A stretch of 64,000 nt of DNA, from positions 2,542,001-2,606,000 of the forward strand of contig OZ246020.1 of assembly GCA_965230795.1 (NCBI GenBank), in the 5' to 3' direction. This DNA comes from PZPK01 sp965230795. Lineage in GTDB: Bacteria > Pseudomonadota > Gammaproteobacteria > Pseudomonadales > Oleiphilaceae. The notes below the pieces were generated by a model. The model had not been told where the DNA came from and did not search any database. It saw only the letters and a list, made by a program, of their open reading frames with translations. The position numbers were made by a program, and so were the translations under genes. Positions 30,801 to 36,670 of the stretch are shown piece by piece (positions within the stretch are counted from its first letter, which is position 1; every line of letters begins with the position of its first letter).

Positions 30801-31757
30801 CAGAGTTTCAACATCGTACATTGTGATGATGCTGTTTTGCTGAACTTTTAAGGCTGACCTGAGCGTTTCATTGCCTTCACGACTGATTGCCCGTTTAAGA
30901 ATATTCTCTGCTGACTGCAATGACGAAGCGTCGTCAAGATCCTCTACCAACTCCCGGTAATGAATTTCAGCAACAGAATCGGTTGCAAATGCTGCTTGTA
31001 CATCTGGGTCCGACGCAATCGCTTCAACGTTTTTTCGCAACTGGGACACAGAAATCTCAGAATTATCCAGCCGTTGGGCGGAGGAAATTAGTGCATTCCA
31101 TCCCGCACGTTTGACTGCATCGCTTTCTTGACTTCGGAATTCCTGTGCCTGTTCAACAAAGCGGCTGAACTTATCGAATTCGGACAATGTGTCTTCGATA
31201 GACTTCAGAGACTCTATTCGTCGTTTTAAATCAGGAAAGGTGGCATAGGCATTCTGAACCGCTTCCAAGTCTGCTTTGACTGAACTGTTGGTTTCCGCAT
31301 CGATGGCCGCAATCAATGCGTCGGCAGCGACGGTTAGCGAGGAGGCTTGCTCAACCTCACGCTTGAGCTTTGACAACTCGGAGACATAACCCAGCTCCCT
31401 AATCCCAGTTTTCAGTGCCGCCAGCGCTTCAGCTTCGGACAAACCACCCGGTAGAACAAGCTCGCCGTTTACGATTTCAATATCAAGACTGTGAATGAGC
31501 CCAAAGAACGCTTCAGTGCGGTCGCTATGTTCAGAGATTTTTCCGGATTCCAGATCAACGCTGTAAAAATTGATCTCGGCATTCGCCAGAGGCCCCTTAA
31601 CGGCTCCGGCATCGACAACGATTGGCAATTCCTCCTCTTCTACGGGCTCGGTAGGCAAAGGAACAAAATCACGGTCCCCTTCCCCACAAGCACTCAAAAA
31701 AACAATTAACGAAAGAAGAGAAAGTGAGACAAAAAGCTTTGACAGGCGAATTGACAT
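15873..31757 (-). CDS. Giant thrombospondin-type-3/EF-hand repeat lipoprotein (about 5,294 residues)
   Basis: One uninterrupted reading frame fills a quarter of the window. I prefer the ATG at 31757, since it yields a textbook lipoprotein signal (MSIRLSKLF... to LIVFLSAC, Cys 24). An ATG at 31790 and a TTG at 31811 are also open. After a short acidic linker comes a helical region (about 31440-30700), then mixed beta regions, the first acidic loop DSDSDGILDNSE (about 29640), and Ig/cadherin-like beta domains to about 27110. The rest is calcium-binding repeats of the form DxDxDGLxDxxE: 27110-26400 and the main array 25295-17240. Two homologous propeller-like cassettes interrupt or follow these (about 26330-25300 and 17150-16070), and a third weaker one lies at 28830-28200. 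The protein is extremely acidic and should be rigid and calcium-loaded. Function unknown; surface adhesin or structural stalk is an inference. Confidence 0.9.
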   Translation of the reverse strand: MSIRLSKLFVSLSLLSLIVFLSACGEGDRDFVPLPTEPVEEEELPIVVDAGAVKGPLANAEINFYSVDLESGKISEHSDRTEAFFGLIHSLDIEIVNGELVLPGGLSEAEALAALKTGIRELGYVSELSKLKREVEQASSLTVAADALIAAIDAETNSSVKADLEAVQNAYATFPDLKRRIESLKSIEDTLSEFDKFSRFVEQAQEFRSQESDAVKRAGWNALISSAQRLDNSEISVSQLRKNVEAIASDPDVQAAFATDSVAEIHYRELVEDLDDASSLQSAENILKRAISREGNETLRSALKVQQNSIITMYDVETLVAQANALYSFDGIDQLLEDDQSLSEFFQAVVSLLQADLNDSLQDAFVNEEGDGGTNSNSIDLIDDPLNLIAKTRSDSQARVADVDLGDYTGFVYMDVLASGDTRDLNTGSAPLLEHMFSIFHSDSINGYGDNEAEDRRLYFLLNGQEVRDGNGNLITDEEEIETEDEDVLIRVQPARYATPITTFAVKRAIGELGSFDTILQDLDGDEEPQYRLDEWVLKQALNDASSDTVAALGTGLSPDTNVFDAQAVLTEPMQEMADAQRDALGYRAMIETFSALVADIVAETNINGDDVVDALVTDFEDQELDGLQGEETVELLSSVSDISYLATRDPALVMVPGTNVLVADVYQLMSLQAATMEPDFPSNLIEIDANSVNLVAPIGGLDSDSDGILDNSEREIPAGYQGIWSVNVANEQQYVPLSGAFQFTVSVAQQQTPCANSPCLSIGNSSTPVSDEWSIVKAPNNADLTLTEPNDTAVVGFSANGFAPGDYLVRGLLSTTADADSETDVTQQFKVFVPITVLDPRNIDIRFNPEVPAIGQPVQAEFKIDPVLCDLYGFCSGINVYDDQDDYLNIDYLSDYFELLWRVQGEGSYRQLSSQNAGSAVLNNLNVESGDTLLLSVLFHSGPVEFIAQSSQIDIGAELDSDGDGVVDSIDQYPEDAACWRYQDGLLKVDESLADISSDFGSPVCVSTFLANDASNNDDSVSVSIGFADEQWTYNETWPFILVYDADSLELSSVIDFSELNKTIVGLTVNPNSRKVYVAFDDNSIHIYDHQAQAFQDNVIVVDSAEPLSGIEIVGDYILALFASDSTAQLIEEDGNAPEFRAGIKYPKPGQSISILLGDRSPGDLNDFLAPAWSLERVDDSVDPPVLQYSTLEVSNDQYTVLAGQTLFGDVVRFSLNADIDGINYSVANVPVSVLDTQGFNLAGRFFGDNDDIVLAATGLDLSQSFVEDKLFVKWFKNGELETENKFAFLNKRYPFSFDSNSTEFGDMVTAEVYLDHGPEELLLETFFTIVIGDPQTLAPTVNVVGEGRDAVITLSAGTSNDEFFQRYFTPVWEWNSTLTSEELEAQLALETSFTFPTDAASQLRFGEDVSVAFNYSYPDEEVSNPANGLTNRRTVYVPEFDNETDTYSLTYQGIDSNDSTLVEAMTANSIVFDYSIYTDVSLSDYVPRWFINGVLDSSVSEYEYPTENLEFGDRVELVLEMEDANPDDDLEPTRFENTAVLYFGMDAEDVLSYDFDFDGDGVPNRSDYFRHDAACSVASEGSPDDIDGDGAADLDEIFLRPGINSIPAKFDTDEDGLSDGEELLYAGNAANCAPLNACLDPTVDDTDGDGFSDGYEVNELASDPLDPNSPLVADEDDLDRDGLSNADELALGTLLNNPDTDNDGLFDSRELVEGTDPLTPDFDNDGLSDGLEVKVLGTSPLRVDSDRDGIPDGIEVRLLGFNPADVDTDDNGIVDGGETAAQDPGALPAGYLNVGDISDYEFSDAEPMVPAGTCYSTWLAQQPGIGQISVSQVEQLDDNSEQQLSMFTYGWSDILRYDARAQRYLSALSSDVLMDNVTALAYRANDVDSLWLAYPNGTVVLYNSNTDSIDRELYLGSSLSPSYVLDKGDLLLVEAADNVGDSAIYVFYTGVAVDFPVQVVATEIGISSSTWLDAARSQLLLTDNTGQLTPQVMEFPNEDANSNGVLDGGEDDNLNGQLDIVSVSTFFNPLNRPSALAGPVFLEELAGDRVLNFASGHRYDLTAEQWLSTAASFAYGLQHEGHQITVSAQSPLLRLVLQDTIDADSYWELNEQILYSDVLALLPVGDDVMAISRQKQSVDETGLGLSFQRFAVGDSDGDGLPGWWEAYAGTDDSGPNEYNSGVLAPGADPDLQCSRDVPYTFGDMYENFIYNPDLDSDSDGLVDYCELRDGTVVGSADSDNDGLSDGDELIAGTNPLVADTDGDGLLDGQETAITGTDPLVSNVGLDSDGDGLTDAQELNITDTDRLSADSDGNGVNDVDEDRDSDGLSSLEEAVLGTSDFNPDTDGDGLSDSYEAGLASPDFSLLDADTDADGISDFFEDLYGLLAPGADSDGDSLSNLFEIQNGLNPTLADSDSDTLNDDDEINTHLTDPAAADTDADGVQDDVELADGTDPLDPDSDNDGLSDGEESVFGSNPLDPDADGDSLNDWAERLLGTDPTVADSDGNTINDGDEDADGDGLSNSYEANFTNTSPIELDSDGDGLTDDQEDTDNDGLTNSQEFNYTFASISVFAHPNDSDTDDDGLTDLQEFNGETNLGAADTDADGLSDGDELYLYQSDPLLTDSDGDGIDDATEVSGNGGLAIETDPASEDTDSDTLSDFDEINTHGTNPVLADTDGDGLSDDVEISAGTNPLVNDAGADNDGDGLTNAVEIQIFATDPNSGADGVADADGDGRTNAEEIADGSDPFSSDTDGDGLSDQQENVFGSDPNSKDSDGDRLSDALENVYGTDPLNADSDGDIYVDPDPDPENPIVYNLTDYIEVKRYRTDPNSADTDGDGLSDGDEIFVHKTDPRRADPDGDGLNDFQEINLGTKPFVADTDGDGLNDGFENGLVDYDPLLRDSNDDGTPDSDEDIDGDGLTNNQELSITDTDPEVVDTDTNGTDDGDEDRDGDGLSDAAELNTHGTRFAVADSDGDGLDDGTEVNVLFTNPLSTDTDGDGLTDNDEINVYGTDPNDSEGDLDGDGLSDVDEITILGTDWSLVDTDSNGVDDPDEDRDGDGLTDSQELNVTNTNPLESDSNSNGIPDGGEDADADGLTNFQELNITLTNPVLADSSVPVDGILDGDNDSDGDGLTDAQELNELLTDWSNIDSDGNGTNDGQEDSDGDGLTDAQELNRTLTDPFTSDSDADGTNDAAEDLDADGLTNLQELTITMTDPLLADSSDPKDDVNDGDVDTDSDGFTDAQELNITGTDWEVADSDGNGTVDGAEDSDGDGLTDAQELNQTETDRFKIDSDVNGILDVGEDRNNNGELDVYTEDTDGNGVLDPGEDLNGNGLIDLLWEDLNGNGILDISEDANENGVLDPDEDTNGNGVLDRVTEDFNSNGFLDAGEDLNGNGEIDDLFEDLNSNRRLDHSEDGNGILDGNEDPDNDGLTNLQELTVTNTDPLAADSSDPLDGIMDGDVDSDGDGISDAHELNILRTDPSALDSDGNGTDDGDEDSDGDGLTDAQELNNTNTNPLKIDSDAGNGQLDDGEDLNSNGVLDAGEDLNGNGVLDAGEDQNNNSVLDIPTEDANGNGRLDSGEDLNENGLIDRLYEDLNDNGVLDEGEDLNKNGVLDHYEDDGDGVSDRDEDPDGDGLTNWEELNLTNTNPLLADSSVPADGISDGMDDADGDGFSNRTEIDAGTDPRDNADNRRNSPDNDSDGLTNYQETLIGTDPDIADTDGDGVADGDEDSDGDGLTDAQELNQTLTPFDDSDSDGNGRTDASEDTDQDGLTNAQELTITMTDPSDPDSNDNTVLDGDEDTDGDGLTDAQELNITETNPLLADTDGNGTDDGAEDRDSDGLTDAQELNILGTPFDKSGVNPDDPDSDPISDATRDFDGDGLTNQQELNLTNTNPLEIDTDGNGINDGDEDRDGDGLSNLIEVVLTETDPTEVDTDGDGTDDGDEDADGDNLTNLQELNFTGTAVDNQDTDGDGIRDDREDRDSDGLTDYQELMITGTDFNNPDTDADSVLDGNEDTDGDGIADRTELNLLGTDINLVDTDGNGTTDANEDFDGDGLSTIAELAAGLSPIYSDTDSDGLADNVETGDRTLRDMDGDGLIDGIEVNVTGTNVAVADANAPTLIAQLKALDSDSDGLSDWDELTRTLTNHLIADTDGDLISDALDDEDGDGLNNQTEVEIGSCAARIYLICEFPEDSDRDGVLDNVEYANGNSDLNKKDTDGDGVSDYLEIVVYKSLPNSKDGDGDGIHDRVELNLDPGDPFDSDPTKTDTDGDGLPDNLEYEYEFEYDEASLLEFNFGRDPVTTTDPRLYDTDGDGLSDFEEASGTSTNPGEADTDNDGLTDFEELNPELGAGQQTNPRSNDTDGDGLSDFDELHVTFTNPTDTDTDDDGILDGDEDNDGDGLSDAAELRITGTNWRMGDSDGDGLYDAREDNDGDGLTNQLELILGSDPNNSDSDGDGILDGDEYDSGANPSDLLEDDSDGDGVSDKEEDDFDVVALTPCSPASQLSALDKTNPDTDGDGLQDGDEIAQGLNPLLADTDCDLIIDGLDTAPLEHDSDGDGLIDGIESPLYLNTSPIQPDTDADGVADSYEVWVYALDDDDNVISTGVDGLSSTNSRDGQGGWNPAPFEAVENELLTFDLIDALGERIGTLYVRQFSKPNEQDSDKDGLTDFTEMALIEFSEGSGFDPEADPIGFDPFSRNSDLFILSDPLNVDTDGNGVEDGNEDIDGDYYVNVLDQNNENTDVLVADTDRSEDGIGDSLLDGVEMLVTNSNPSLLDTDEDGIRDDLELLRPPEVASGRACLEDEILVPNVAGVNYCFKVVYKSYPDQVDSDFDGVRDREERETGEVFIDHFALDPACSLASDGFFNEEIEQAQCYASWMAEQGGIEQIRHTRWSTGLTPQPQYQVGFFSEEWDRLVRFDYFNGEYLEELTPVDDLVAFEYSESSNRIYLAYSDGTVVYRDLETGAETAFVTVSLAGRSMGDVIIAGSSVVLKLVRPDNLFDYLIFAPGVIGGSELDANDSILGTDLNLSSGLWLSDNNRLYGLLAASGDAASDIGYVEVDTGTHTFVGAPTFSGEADLGATIVGPIALSEDRSRVTLGSGQQFNLDLGNYPVLGDLSKSYRESTFGQFTDLRELAGHFVGVVERDQLATEQASDYSVTNNALYLEEIAGQNEGVNKYLLPPMSESERVLRLLPREDVLDEIMIVSEDVNQIYVERIGLEDFDDDGISGIYEDFYGLDDEDADDIYEDPDGDALTNIEEFNYATDPMLDDTDGDLWTDSYEVLYGTDPNDPLDY
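20900..21890 (-). repeat. Two EF-hand/dockerin-like 12-residue loop arrays inside the giant gene
   Basis: Two blocks (about 21890-21500 and 21200-20900) code for loops spaced 12 residues apart: D-L-N-G-N-G-V-L-D-A-G-E and variants, often followed by D-L-L or R-L-Y insertions. The pattern DxNxNGxxDxxE matches the canonical EF-hand/dockerin loop, unlike the T-D-P-linked repeats around it. The two blocks share order and variants, so one looks like a partial duplicate of the other. Confidence 0.75.
21088..21159. repeat. 36-bp near-perfect direct tandem repeat (2 copies)
   Basis: Two adjacent 36-base units beginning TCCTCACCTGCATCC at 21088 and 21124 differ at one base (ACCG versus ACTG near the end). 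A third, diverged copy begins at 21160. Each unit encodes one 12-residue EF-hand-like loop, so copy number can change in frame. Confidence 0.85.
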
Positions 31758-31952
31758 ATTAGGTAGCACGTTCCGTTGTATCAATGCCATGGAAGGATTT
31801 TGCGGCGGCAAAAAACACTGGCATTACAGGGTATTACATCAATGCTACAAAATAGCAAAAAGGCGTACAAATGGACTGGCACGGAAGCGTGAACCAATAG
31901 ACGAAAAGACCACAAACTCCGTCACCAGAGTCCATGGCCTGTCGGTTTCGGT

Positions 31953-33344
31953 CTAGAAAATACGGTTTAAACCGTTCAAAGCGGCAACGCGATAGGCTTC
32001 CGCCATGGTGGGATAGTTGAAGGTAGTGTTGATAAAATAGTCAAGTGTATTGGCTTCATCAGGCTGATTCATAATAGCCTGACCGATGTGAACGATCTCT
32101 GCCGCCTGGTCTCCAAAACAGTGAATACCCAGAATCTTTTTGGTTTCCCGGTGGAACAGGATCTTCAACATACCTACTGCTTCTCCTGTAATCTGGGCCC
32201 TTGCCAGATCTTTGAAAAACGCCTGTCCGACTTCATATGGAACCTTCTCTTCGGTCAGCTCCCTTTCAGTTTTACCGACAGAACTGATTTCAGGGATGGT
32301 ATAGATACCCGTTGGCACATCATCAACGAAGCGGAAATAGCTATCTTCCAATACTGCCGAGGCTGCGGAGCGCCCTTGATCATAGGCTGCGCTCGCCAGT
32401 GCGGGCCAACCGATAACATCACCAACCGCATAAATATTCTGTACCGAGGTGCGATAATGATCATCTACAGTCAGCTGACCTCTGGAATTAGGCTCCAGCC
32501 CGACATTTTCCAGTCCCATATTGTCGGTATTACCGGACCGACCATTGCACCACAAAAATGCATCCGCCCTGATGCGCTTGCCCGACTGGAAGGTGATTTC
32601 AACACTGTTATCGGTCCCTACAACGGATTCATAGGTTTCGTTGTGTCGAACCAGTACCCCATTGTTTCTGAGGTGGTAGCTAAGGGCATCGGAAATCTCG
32701 TCATCGAGAAAAGACAATAATTTATCGCCCGGATTCACCAGATCCACTTTCACGCCCAGGCCGGAGAAAATTGAGGCATATTCACATCCAATGACACCAG
32801 CCCCATAAATCACCATTGTACGAGGCGTGTGGCTTAACTTCAGAATTGAATCACTACAGTAAATGCGCTCATGACTGAAATCCACATTGGCTGGTTTGTA
32901 GGGCCTGGAACCACTGGCAATAATAATTTCTTCCGCGTGCAGGATGTCTGCGGACTGGGCGCCTCGAATCTCAATGCGGTTGGCATCCAGCAGATAAGCC
33001 TTACCCGTATACAGGTCGACTCGATTCCTGGCATAAAACTGGGTGCGAAGCTTTACCTGCTTGGCAATCACCTTTTCTGCGCTTTTCAACACGCGGGGGA
33101 ATGAAAACCAGCGAGGTTCACCGATATCCCTGAACATGGTGTTGGTATTAAAGGTAATAATCTGCTTAACAGAGTGTCTCAGCGCCTTGGAGGGAATCGT
33201 GCCTACGTGCGTGCAATTGCCACCGACAATATCCTTGTCTTCGATTACCGCTACGCGTTTATGGCCTTTTGCCGCATTCATTGCCGCACCTTCGCCTGCG
33301 GGCCCAGCGCCAATTACAACCACATCATAGTGAAACTCTGCCAT
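31953..33344 (-). CDS. sthA: Soluble pyridine nucleotide transhydrogenase
   Basis: FAD flavoprotein of 463 residues that exchanges reducing equivalents between NADPH and NAD+, usually to drain excess NADPH. The N-terminal FAD motif is VVVIGAGPAGEGAAM. The region that carries the redox disulfide in lipoamide dehydrogenases reads GGNCTHVGTIPSKALRH, with one Cys missing, exactly the feature separating SthA from true disulfide reductases. The NAD motif VIYGAGVIGCEYAS and the C-terminal dimerisation segment (FNYPTMAEAYRVAALNG) are present. It follows nqrM by 90 bases on the same strand; the same neighbourhood occurs in Pseudomonas. Confidence 0.95.
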   Translation of the reverse strand: MAEFHYDVVVIGAGPAGEGAAMNAAKGHKRVAVIEDKDIVGGNCTHVGTIPSKALRHSVKQIITFNTNTMFRDIGEPRWFSFPRVLKSAEKVIAKQVKLRTQFYARNRVDLYTGKAYLLDANRIEIRGAQSADILHAEEIIIASGSRPYKPANVDFSHERIYCSDSILKLSHTPRTMVIYGAGVIGCEYASIFSGLGVKVDLVNPGDKLLSFLDDEISDALSYHLRNNGVLVRHNETYESVVGTDNSVEITFQSGKRIRADAFLWCNGRSGNTDNMGLENVGLEPNSRGQLTVDDHYRTSVQNIYAVGDVIGWPALASAAYDQGRSAASAVLEDSYFRFVDDVPTGIYTIPEISSVGKTERELTEEKVPYEVGQAFFKDLARAQITGEAVGMLKILFHRETKKILGIHCFGDQAAEIVHIGQAIMNQPDEANTLDYFINTTFNYPTMAEAYRVAALNGLNRIF

Positions 33345-33434
33345 AAACTCCGTAACTCCTCGTATTTTCGGACAATCCTGTTTTTTTCTGCAACAGCCTT
33401 TTAAGACCTGAAACCTTTTACCTTAATGAATATG

Positions 33435-33674
33435 CTAGGATTTTTTACCCTTTAAAACATCATAGCCGAGATCGGAGTTTTTTCCGTCAGCCTTTTCGAT
33501 TTCGGAATCGCACTTGCTCTTGTCACCACCGCAAACGTCACACGCTACATCCATCCCAAGTGCACTCATGCCGCCGCAAGAACCCGAAATAGGTTTACCT
33601 TTGAATATTACGCCAACAGCCATCGCTGTCACCAATAACAGCATGACTCCGAAAACCACAAAAAAGAGCTCCAT
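33435..33674 (-). CDS. nqrM: Na+-NQR maturation protein NqrM
   Basis: Small membrane protein of 79 residues (formerly DUF539) needed to insert iron into Na+-translocating NADH:quinone reductase. One N-terminal transmembrane helix (FFVVFGVMLLLVTAMAVGVIF) is followed by a cysteine-rich segment with SCGGMSALG and CDVCGGDKSKC, giving the four conserved Cys that bind and deliver iron. The tail is charged. It is encoded 12 bases after apbE's stop and thus belongs to the nqr maturation group. Confidence 0.94.
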   Translation of the reverse strand: MELFFVVFGVMLLLVTAMAVGVIFKGKPISGSCGGMSALGMDVACDVCGGDKSKCDSEIEKADGKNSDLGYDVLKGKKS

Positions 33675-33686
33675 ATCAAACCTCCA

Positions 33687-34730
33687 CTACTGCAACAGAT
33701 AGGGTTCGAAGGCCGGAGTGTAACGCACGGCAAAACCATTATCTGATCGATATATAAAATAAGCACTTAGACGATTGTCTAAGGCATGTTGATATCCTAC
33801 CTCTTCTCCCATTGCCATCAAAGCGGTAGCAAGTGCATCAGCATCGGCGCAGTTCTCCGCAATAACACTTACTGATGCCAGCTTATGCCTGATTGGGTAT
33901 CCCGTTTTAGGGTCAAGCATATGAGAATAACGGACACCGTCTTTCTCAAAATAGTTCCGATAATCACCGGATGTCGCCATCGCTCTTTCAGACAATGAGA
34001 CCGTTGAGAAAGCTTTCCTCGACAATGTGTCAGGTTGTTCAATGCCCAACACCCAGGGAGTCCCGCGCGAATTCATTCCTGATGCGTATATTTCGCCGCC
34101 TACCTCCACAAGAAAACCCAGAAGCTTTTCCTTTTTCAGCCGTTCAGCAACCAGATCTACGCCGTAACCCTTCGCTATCGCTGACAGATCAAGCTTCAGT
34201 TCACGCGTTTTGGTAACACGCCCCGAGCTTGCATCCAGCCTATACGAAAACTGTTCTGCCAGACTCAAAGCAGACTGAATCGCTTCATCATCAGGAACAG
34301 TGTCGCGGCCCTTGTCGGGCCCAAACCCCCAAAGATTAACAAGCGCTGAAACCCCTGGATTAAAATACCCTCCAGTCGATTCATATACTTGCCTGGACCG
34401 CTCTAATACCGAAATGGTGTCTGGACTGAGGCTCATTGCCCCCCCTACTTCCAGTCGATTAAATCGACTCAACTCGGAATCATTTTTGTAGGTGGACATC
34501 TGCGCATCGACGAGCTCAAGAACGCTGGCCACATCCTTGACCAAGCGGGTCTCTTTTTCAGTATTTCGATCGAAGTACGACTGCATCGCGACCACCTTTA
34601 CCGAATAGGTAGTCCCCATTACCTCGCCACCGAATTGCTTCTGAACCCTTTTGTCGCCGGAACAGCCCGCCAGCGCCATCGCAATGAAGCAGAGCCCGAA
34701 AAAATAACGAAGGACCAAACTGAACCGCAC
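33687..34730 (-). CDS. apbE: FAD:protein FMN transferase ApbE
   Basis: Lipoprotein flavin transferase of 347 residues that attaches FMN by a phosphoester bond to threonine in NqrB and NqrC. GTG start with a GGGAGAG ribosome-binding site. The signal ends MALAGC (lipobox). Visible family motifs: GGEVMGTTYSVKV, LDLSAIAKGYGVDLVAE, VEVGGEIYASG, and the C-terminal TALMAMGEEVG. A hairpin terminator lies between nqrF and this gene, so expression is probably reduced relative to nqrA-F. Confidence 0.95.
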   Translation of the reverse strand: MRFSLVLRYFFGLCFIAMALAGCSGDKRVQKQFGGEVMGTTYSVKVVAMQSYFDRNTEKETRLVKDVASVLELVDAQMSTYKNDSELSRFNRLEVGGAMSLSPDTISVLERSRQVYESTGGYFNPGVSALVNLWGFGPDKGRDTVPDDEAIQSALSLAEQFSYRLDASSGRVTKTRELKLDLSAIAKGYGVDLVAERLKKEKLLGFLVEVGGEIYASGMNSRGTPWVLGIEQPDTLSRKAFSTVSLSERAMATSGDYRNYFEKDGVRYSHMLDPKTGYPIRHKLASVSVIAENCADADALATALMAMGEEVGYQHALDNRLSAYFIYRSDNGFAVRYTPAFEPYLLQ

Positions 34731-34746
34731 AAACTCTCCCGCAAAG

Positions 34747-34783
34747 AAAAATGCCAGGTTAGCTATCGCTTCCCTGGCATTTT
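34747..34783 (-). terminator. Intercistronic terminator between nqrF and apbE
   Basis: Read on the - strand: AAAATGCCAGG, a 14-base loop, CCTGGCATTTTT. The 11-bp stem has flanking A and T tracts and starts about 10 bases after the nqrF stop. It probably lets only a fraction of transcripts continue into apbE-nqrM-sthA. Confidence 0.75.
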
Positions 34784-34792
34784 CTGTTTTCG

Positions 34793-36019
34793 TTAACCGC
34801 CAAAATCATCAAGAAGAATGTTTTCATCTTCGACACCGAGACTTTTCAACATCTCGATAACGGCAGCATTCATCATTGGAGGCCCACACATATAGTATTC
34901 ACAGTCTTCAGGAGCAGGATGGTCTTTCAAATAGTTTTCATACAATACGTTGTGAATAAAGCCTGTATAACCTTCCCAGTTGTCTTCGGGAAGCGGATCT
35001 GACAGAGCCGCATGCCAAACGAAATTATCGTTTTCAGATTGCAGCATGTCGTATTCATCCTGATAAAACATTTCACGCAAACTCCGCGCACCATACCAGA
35101 ACGAAATTTTGCGCTTCGAATTCAGGCGCTTAAGCTGGTCGAAAATGTGGGAGCGCATCGGCGCCATGCCTGCTCCACCACCAATAAAGACCATTTCTGC
35201 GTCGGTATCCTTGGCAAAGAACTCACCAAATGGGCCATAAACCGTGACTTTGTCACCGGGCTTCAAATTGAATACCCAGGACGACATTTGTCCCGGTGGG
35301 TAGCTGGTACCAGGAGGTGGTGACGCGACCCTGATATTGAACTTGACCACACCTTTTTCTTCCGGGTAGTTCGCCATGGAATAGGCTCGAATAACCGTTT
35401 CCTTGACGACCGACTTGTACTGCCAAAGATTGAACTTGTCCCAGTCAGAGCGATATTCCTCTTCAATGTCGAAGTCCTTGTAGTCCACTTCGTGAGGAGG
35501 ACATTCCAGCTGAACATAACCGCCTGCGCGGAAGTCGACATTCTCGCCCTCTGGCAATTTAAGAGTCAGCTCCTTGATAAAGGTAGCAACGTTGGGGTTC
35601 GACTCAACCGTGCACTCCCACTTCTTAACCCCGAACACTTCCTCAGGTACTTCGATTTTCATGTCCTGCTTAACAGGAACCTGACATGCCAAGCGCCAGC
35701 CTTCCGCTTCTTCACGACGAGTGAAGTGGGTTTTCTCTGTAGGCAGCATCGAACCACCACCTTCGAAGACCTTACACTTACACTGGGCGCAGGTACCGCC
35801 ACCGCCACAAGCCGATGACAGGAACAGACCTTCTGACGCCAGGGTTTGCAACAGCTTGCCTCCGGCAGGTGTTTTAATCGTGGAATCAGGCTCATCATTG
35901 ACGAGAATGGAAACGTCGCCGGAACTCACGAGTTTCGCCCGCGCTGCCAGGATTATCGCAACCAGTGACAGCACGATAACCGTGAACATGACAACGCCTA
36001 ATACTATTTCTGCATTCAT
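34793..36019 (-). CDS. nqrF: Na+-NQR subunit F (NADH dehydrogenase, 2Fe-2S/FAD)
   Basis: Entry point for NADH electrons into the sodium pump, 408 residues. An N-terminal membrane anchor (VLGVVMFTVIVLSLVAIILAA) is followed by a ferredoxin domain with CGGGGTCAQCKC and a later Cys in RLACQVPV for the 2Fe-2S cluster. Next comes the FAD-binding RAYSMANYP and the NADH domain with FIGGGAGMAPMRSHI and YMCGPPMMNAAV. The C-terminal ILLDDFGG is diagnostic. It starts 39 bases after nqrE and ends at the hairpin before apbE. Confidence 0.97.
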   Translation of the reverse strand: MNAEIVLGVVMFTVIVLSLVAIILAARAKLVSSGDVSILVNDEPDSTIKTPAGGKLLQTLASEGLFLSSACGGGGTCAQCKCKVFEGGGSMLPTEKTHFTRREEAEGWRLACQVPVKQDMKIEVPEEVFGVKKWECTVESNPNVATFIKELTLKLPEGENVDFRAGGYVQLECPPHEVDYKDFDIEEEYRSDWDKFNLWQYKSVVKETVIRAYSMANYPEEKGVVKFNIRVASPPPGTSYPPGQMSSWVFNLKPGDKVTVYGPFGEFFAKDTDAEMVFIGGGAGMAPMRSHIFDQLKRLNSKRKISFWYGARSLREMFYQDEYDMLQSENDNFVWHAALSDPLPEDNWEGYTGFIHNVLYENYLKDHPAPEDCEYYMCGPPMMNAAVIEMLKSLGVEDENILLDDFGG

Positions 36020-36058
36020 ATCATTACCTTATTGAAATTCTGAACTGACGTTTCACGA

Positions 36059-36670
36059 TTACAGAGAAATACCGGAAAAAGACATGAAGCCCAGAGACAT
36101 CAGTCCAACGGTAATAAAAGTGATACCCAGACCACGCAGGCCCTCTGGTACGTCACTGTATTTCAATTTTTCGCGAATGCCGGCCAATGCAATGATCGCA
36201 AGCGCCCAACCGACACCCGCTCCGAAGCCGTACACCAAACTCTCGCCAAAGTTGTAATCCCGCTCCACCATAAACAACGACGCACCCATAATCGCACAGT
36301 TAACGGTTATTAGAGGAAGGAACACACCGAGGGCGTTATACAGATCCGGAAAGTACTTATCCAAAACCATTTCCAGAATCTGAACCAGAGCAGCGATAAC
36401 ACCAATATACGTCAACAGACCCAGGAAGCTCAGATCCACATTGGGATAGCCAGCCCAGGCCAGCGCGCCATCTTTCAATACGTAGGTGTAGATAAGGTTA
36501 TTCACAGGAACCGTGACGGTCAGCACCACAACAACGGCGATACCAAGACCAGAGGCTGCCTGTATCTTCTTCGAGATTGCCAGGAAGGTACACATCCCCA
36601 AAAAGAAAGCCAAAGCCATATTCTCAACGAAAACGGCCTTAACAAAGAGACTGATATAATGCTCAACCAT
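36059..36670 (-). CDS. nqrE: Na+-NQR subunit E
   Basis: Integral membrane subunit of 203 residues with six hydrophobic segments. It is homologous to NqrD and RnfA, and contributes Cys in VNCAIMG and FLGMCTF to the iron centre between NqrD and NqrE at the membrane middle. The N-terminal FVKAVFVENMALAFFLGMC is the typical RnfA/NqrE opening. Its first base overlaps the last base of nqrD, indicating tight translational coupling. Confidence 0.97.
   Translation of the reverse strand: MVEHYISLFVKAVFVENMALAFFLGMCTFLAISKKIQAASGLGIAVVVVLTVTVPVNNLIYTYVLKDGALAWAGYPNVDLSFLGLLTYIGVIAALVQILEMVLDKYFPDLYNALGVFLPLITVNCAIMGASLFMVERDYNFGESLVYGFGAGVGWALAIIALAGIREKLKYSDVPEGLRGLGITFITVGLMSLGFMSFSGISL

Noticed and set aside
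31758..31811. Longer starts (ATG 31790, TTG 31811) for the giant lipoprotein
   Set aside because: They place extra residues before an ideal lipoprotein signal and have no better ribosome-binding site than the ATG at 31757.
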